Assembly (NCBI GenBank): GCA_900544255.1
Contig: UQUM01000012.1
Coordinates: 1 to 59,220 of the forward strand
Origin: an uncultured Sutterella sp.
Lineage (GTDB): Bacteria > Pseudomonadota > Gammaproteobacteria > Burkholderiales > Burkholderiaceae_F
DNA: 59,220 nt
Direction of reading: 5' to 3'
Shown here: piece by piece, positions 59,138-59,220 of the stretch
Layout of the letters: the number at the start of each line of letters is the position of its first letter
How positions within the stretch are numbered: position 1 is the first letter of the stretch
The notes under the pieces: generated by a model
The model's input: only the letters and a program-made list of their open reading frames with translations
Told to the model about the DNA's origin: nothing
The model's database searches: none
Program-made: the position numbers and the translations under genes

Positions 59138-59220
59138 AAAGTGTCGCGGAAAGTGGTTGTGAGAACGCGCTTTGAGACTTCAACGACGGACGCATAGGAC
59201 ACGAGTGTTGGAGGACGGGG

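Noticed and set aside
59011..59202. 63-aa minus-strand frame starting MSYASVVEVSKRV
   Set aside because: It has a GTG start without a ribosome binding site, overlaps the possible IS66 remnant and lies at the window edge; not enough to call a gene.

Overview
The window looks like the chromosome of an anaerobic or microaerophilic, probably gut-associated betaproteobacterium of the Sutterella/Parasutterella type. This is inferred from gene content: oxygen-sensitive pyruvate formate-lyase with its activase, DcuC-type carriers, formate-tetrahydrofolate ligase, several peptide and amino-acid uptake or degradation genes, an ExD-type AAA-ATPase/PD-(D/E)XK protein common in gut bacteria, and GC-rich coding DNA. 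No rRNA, tRNA or CRISPR array was seen.

Layout. 1-2.5 kb: start of a DcuC-family carrier, an AT-rich orphan gene, and a divergent H-NS-type gene. 2.8-7 kb: MFS permease and a BvgS-like hybrid sensor kinase. 7-9.7 kb: a decayed aldo/keto reductase, a small RHH-like protein, cysteine desulfidase (cyuA) and the tail of an AEC permease. 9.7-17 kb: pflA-pflB, AAA-ATPase/nuclease, yigZ, potE. 17-20 kb: an alanine/glycine:cation symporter with atypical codon use, set between two broken pieces of an IS1634-like transposase. 20-27 kb: a second BvgS-like kinase, then pepT, a DcuC-family carrier and an M20 peptidase. 27-35 kb: DMT exporter, ribF, a small membrane protein, the tail of a formate dehydrogenase, etfBA, fhs and a second AGCS symporter. 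35-38 kb: marR-hlyD-ABC-2 permease with two matching operator-like sites. 38-43.6 kb: a housekeeping run tsaB-rimI-UDG-lapB-UvrD-type helicase. 43.7-48.8 kb: exported protein, ferric-reductase-like flavocytochrome with a possible Fur box, ppiD, DMT exporter.

48.8-59.2 kb is accessory DNA: a GIY-YIG protein, a 5'-damaged traG, a small ORF, two tandem unrecognised paralogues (588 and 626 aa) built of internal alpha/beta repeats, a WYL regulator, a DUF2335-type membrane protein and an IS66-like remnant. Three near-identical 12-bp palindromes (CATCAAYTGATG type) lie ahead of the small ORF, the second paralogue and the WYL gene. This set is the best candidate for an undescribed system in the window, plausibly a WYL-controlled element-borne function; its function cannot be read from the sequence.

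Metabolic theme: PFL produces formate and acetyl-CoA, Fhs can use formate for one-carbon units, and a formate dehydrogenase here has decayed to its C-terminal domain. Peptidases, AGCS symporters, CyuA and PotE suggest amino acids and peptides are major substrates. At least seven broken genes or mobile-element scars point to ongoing genome erosion.
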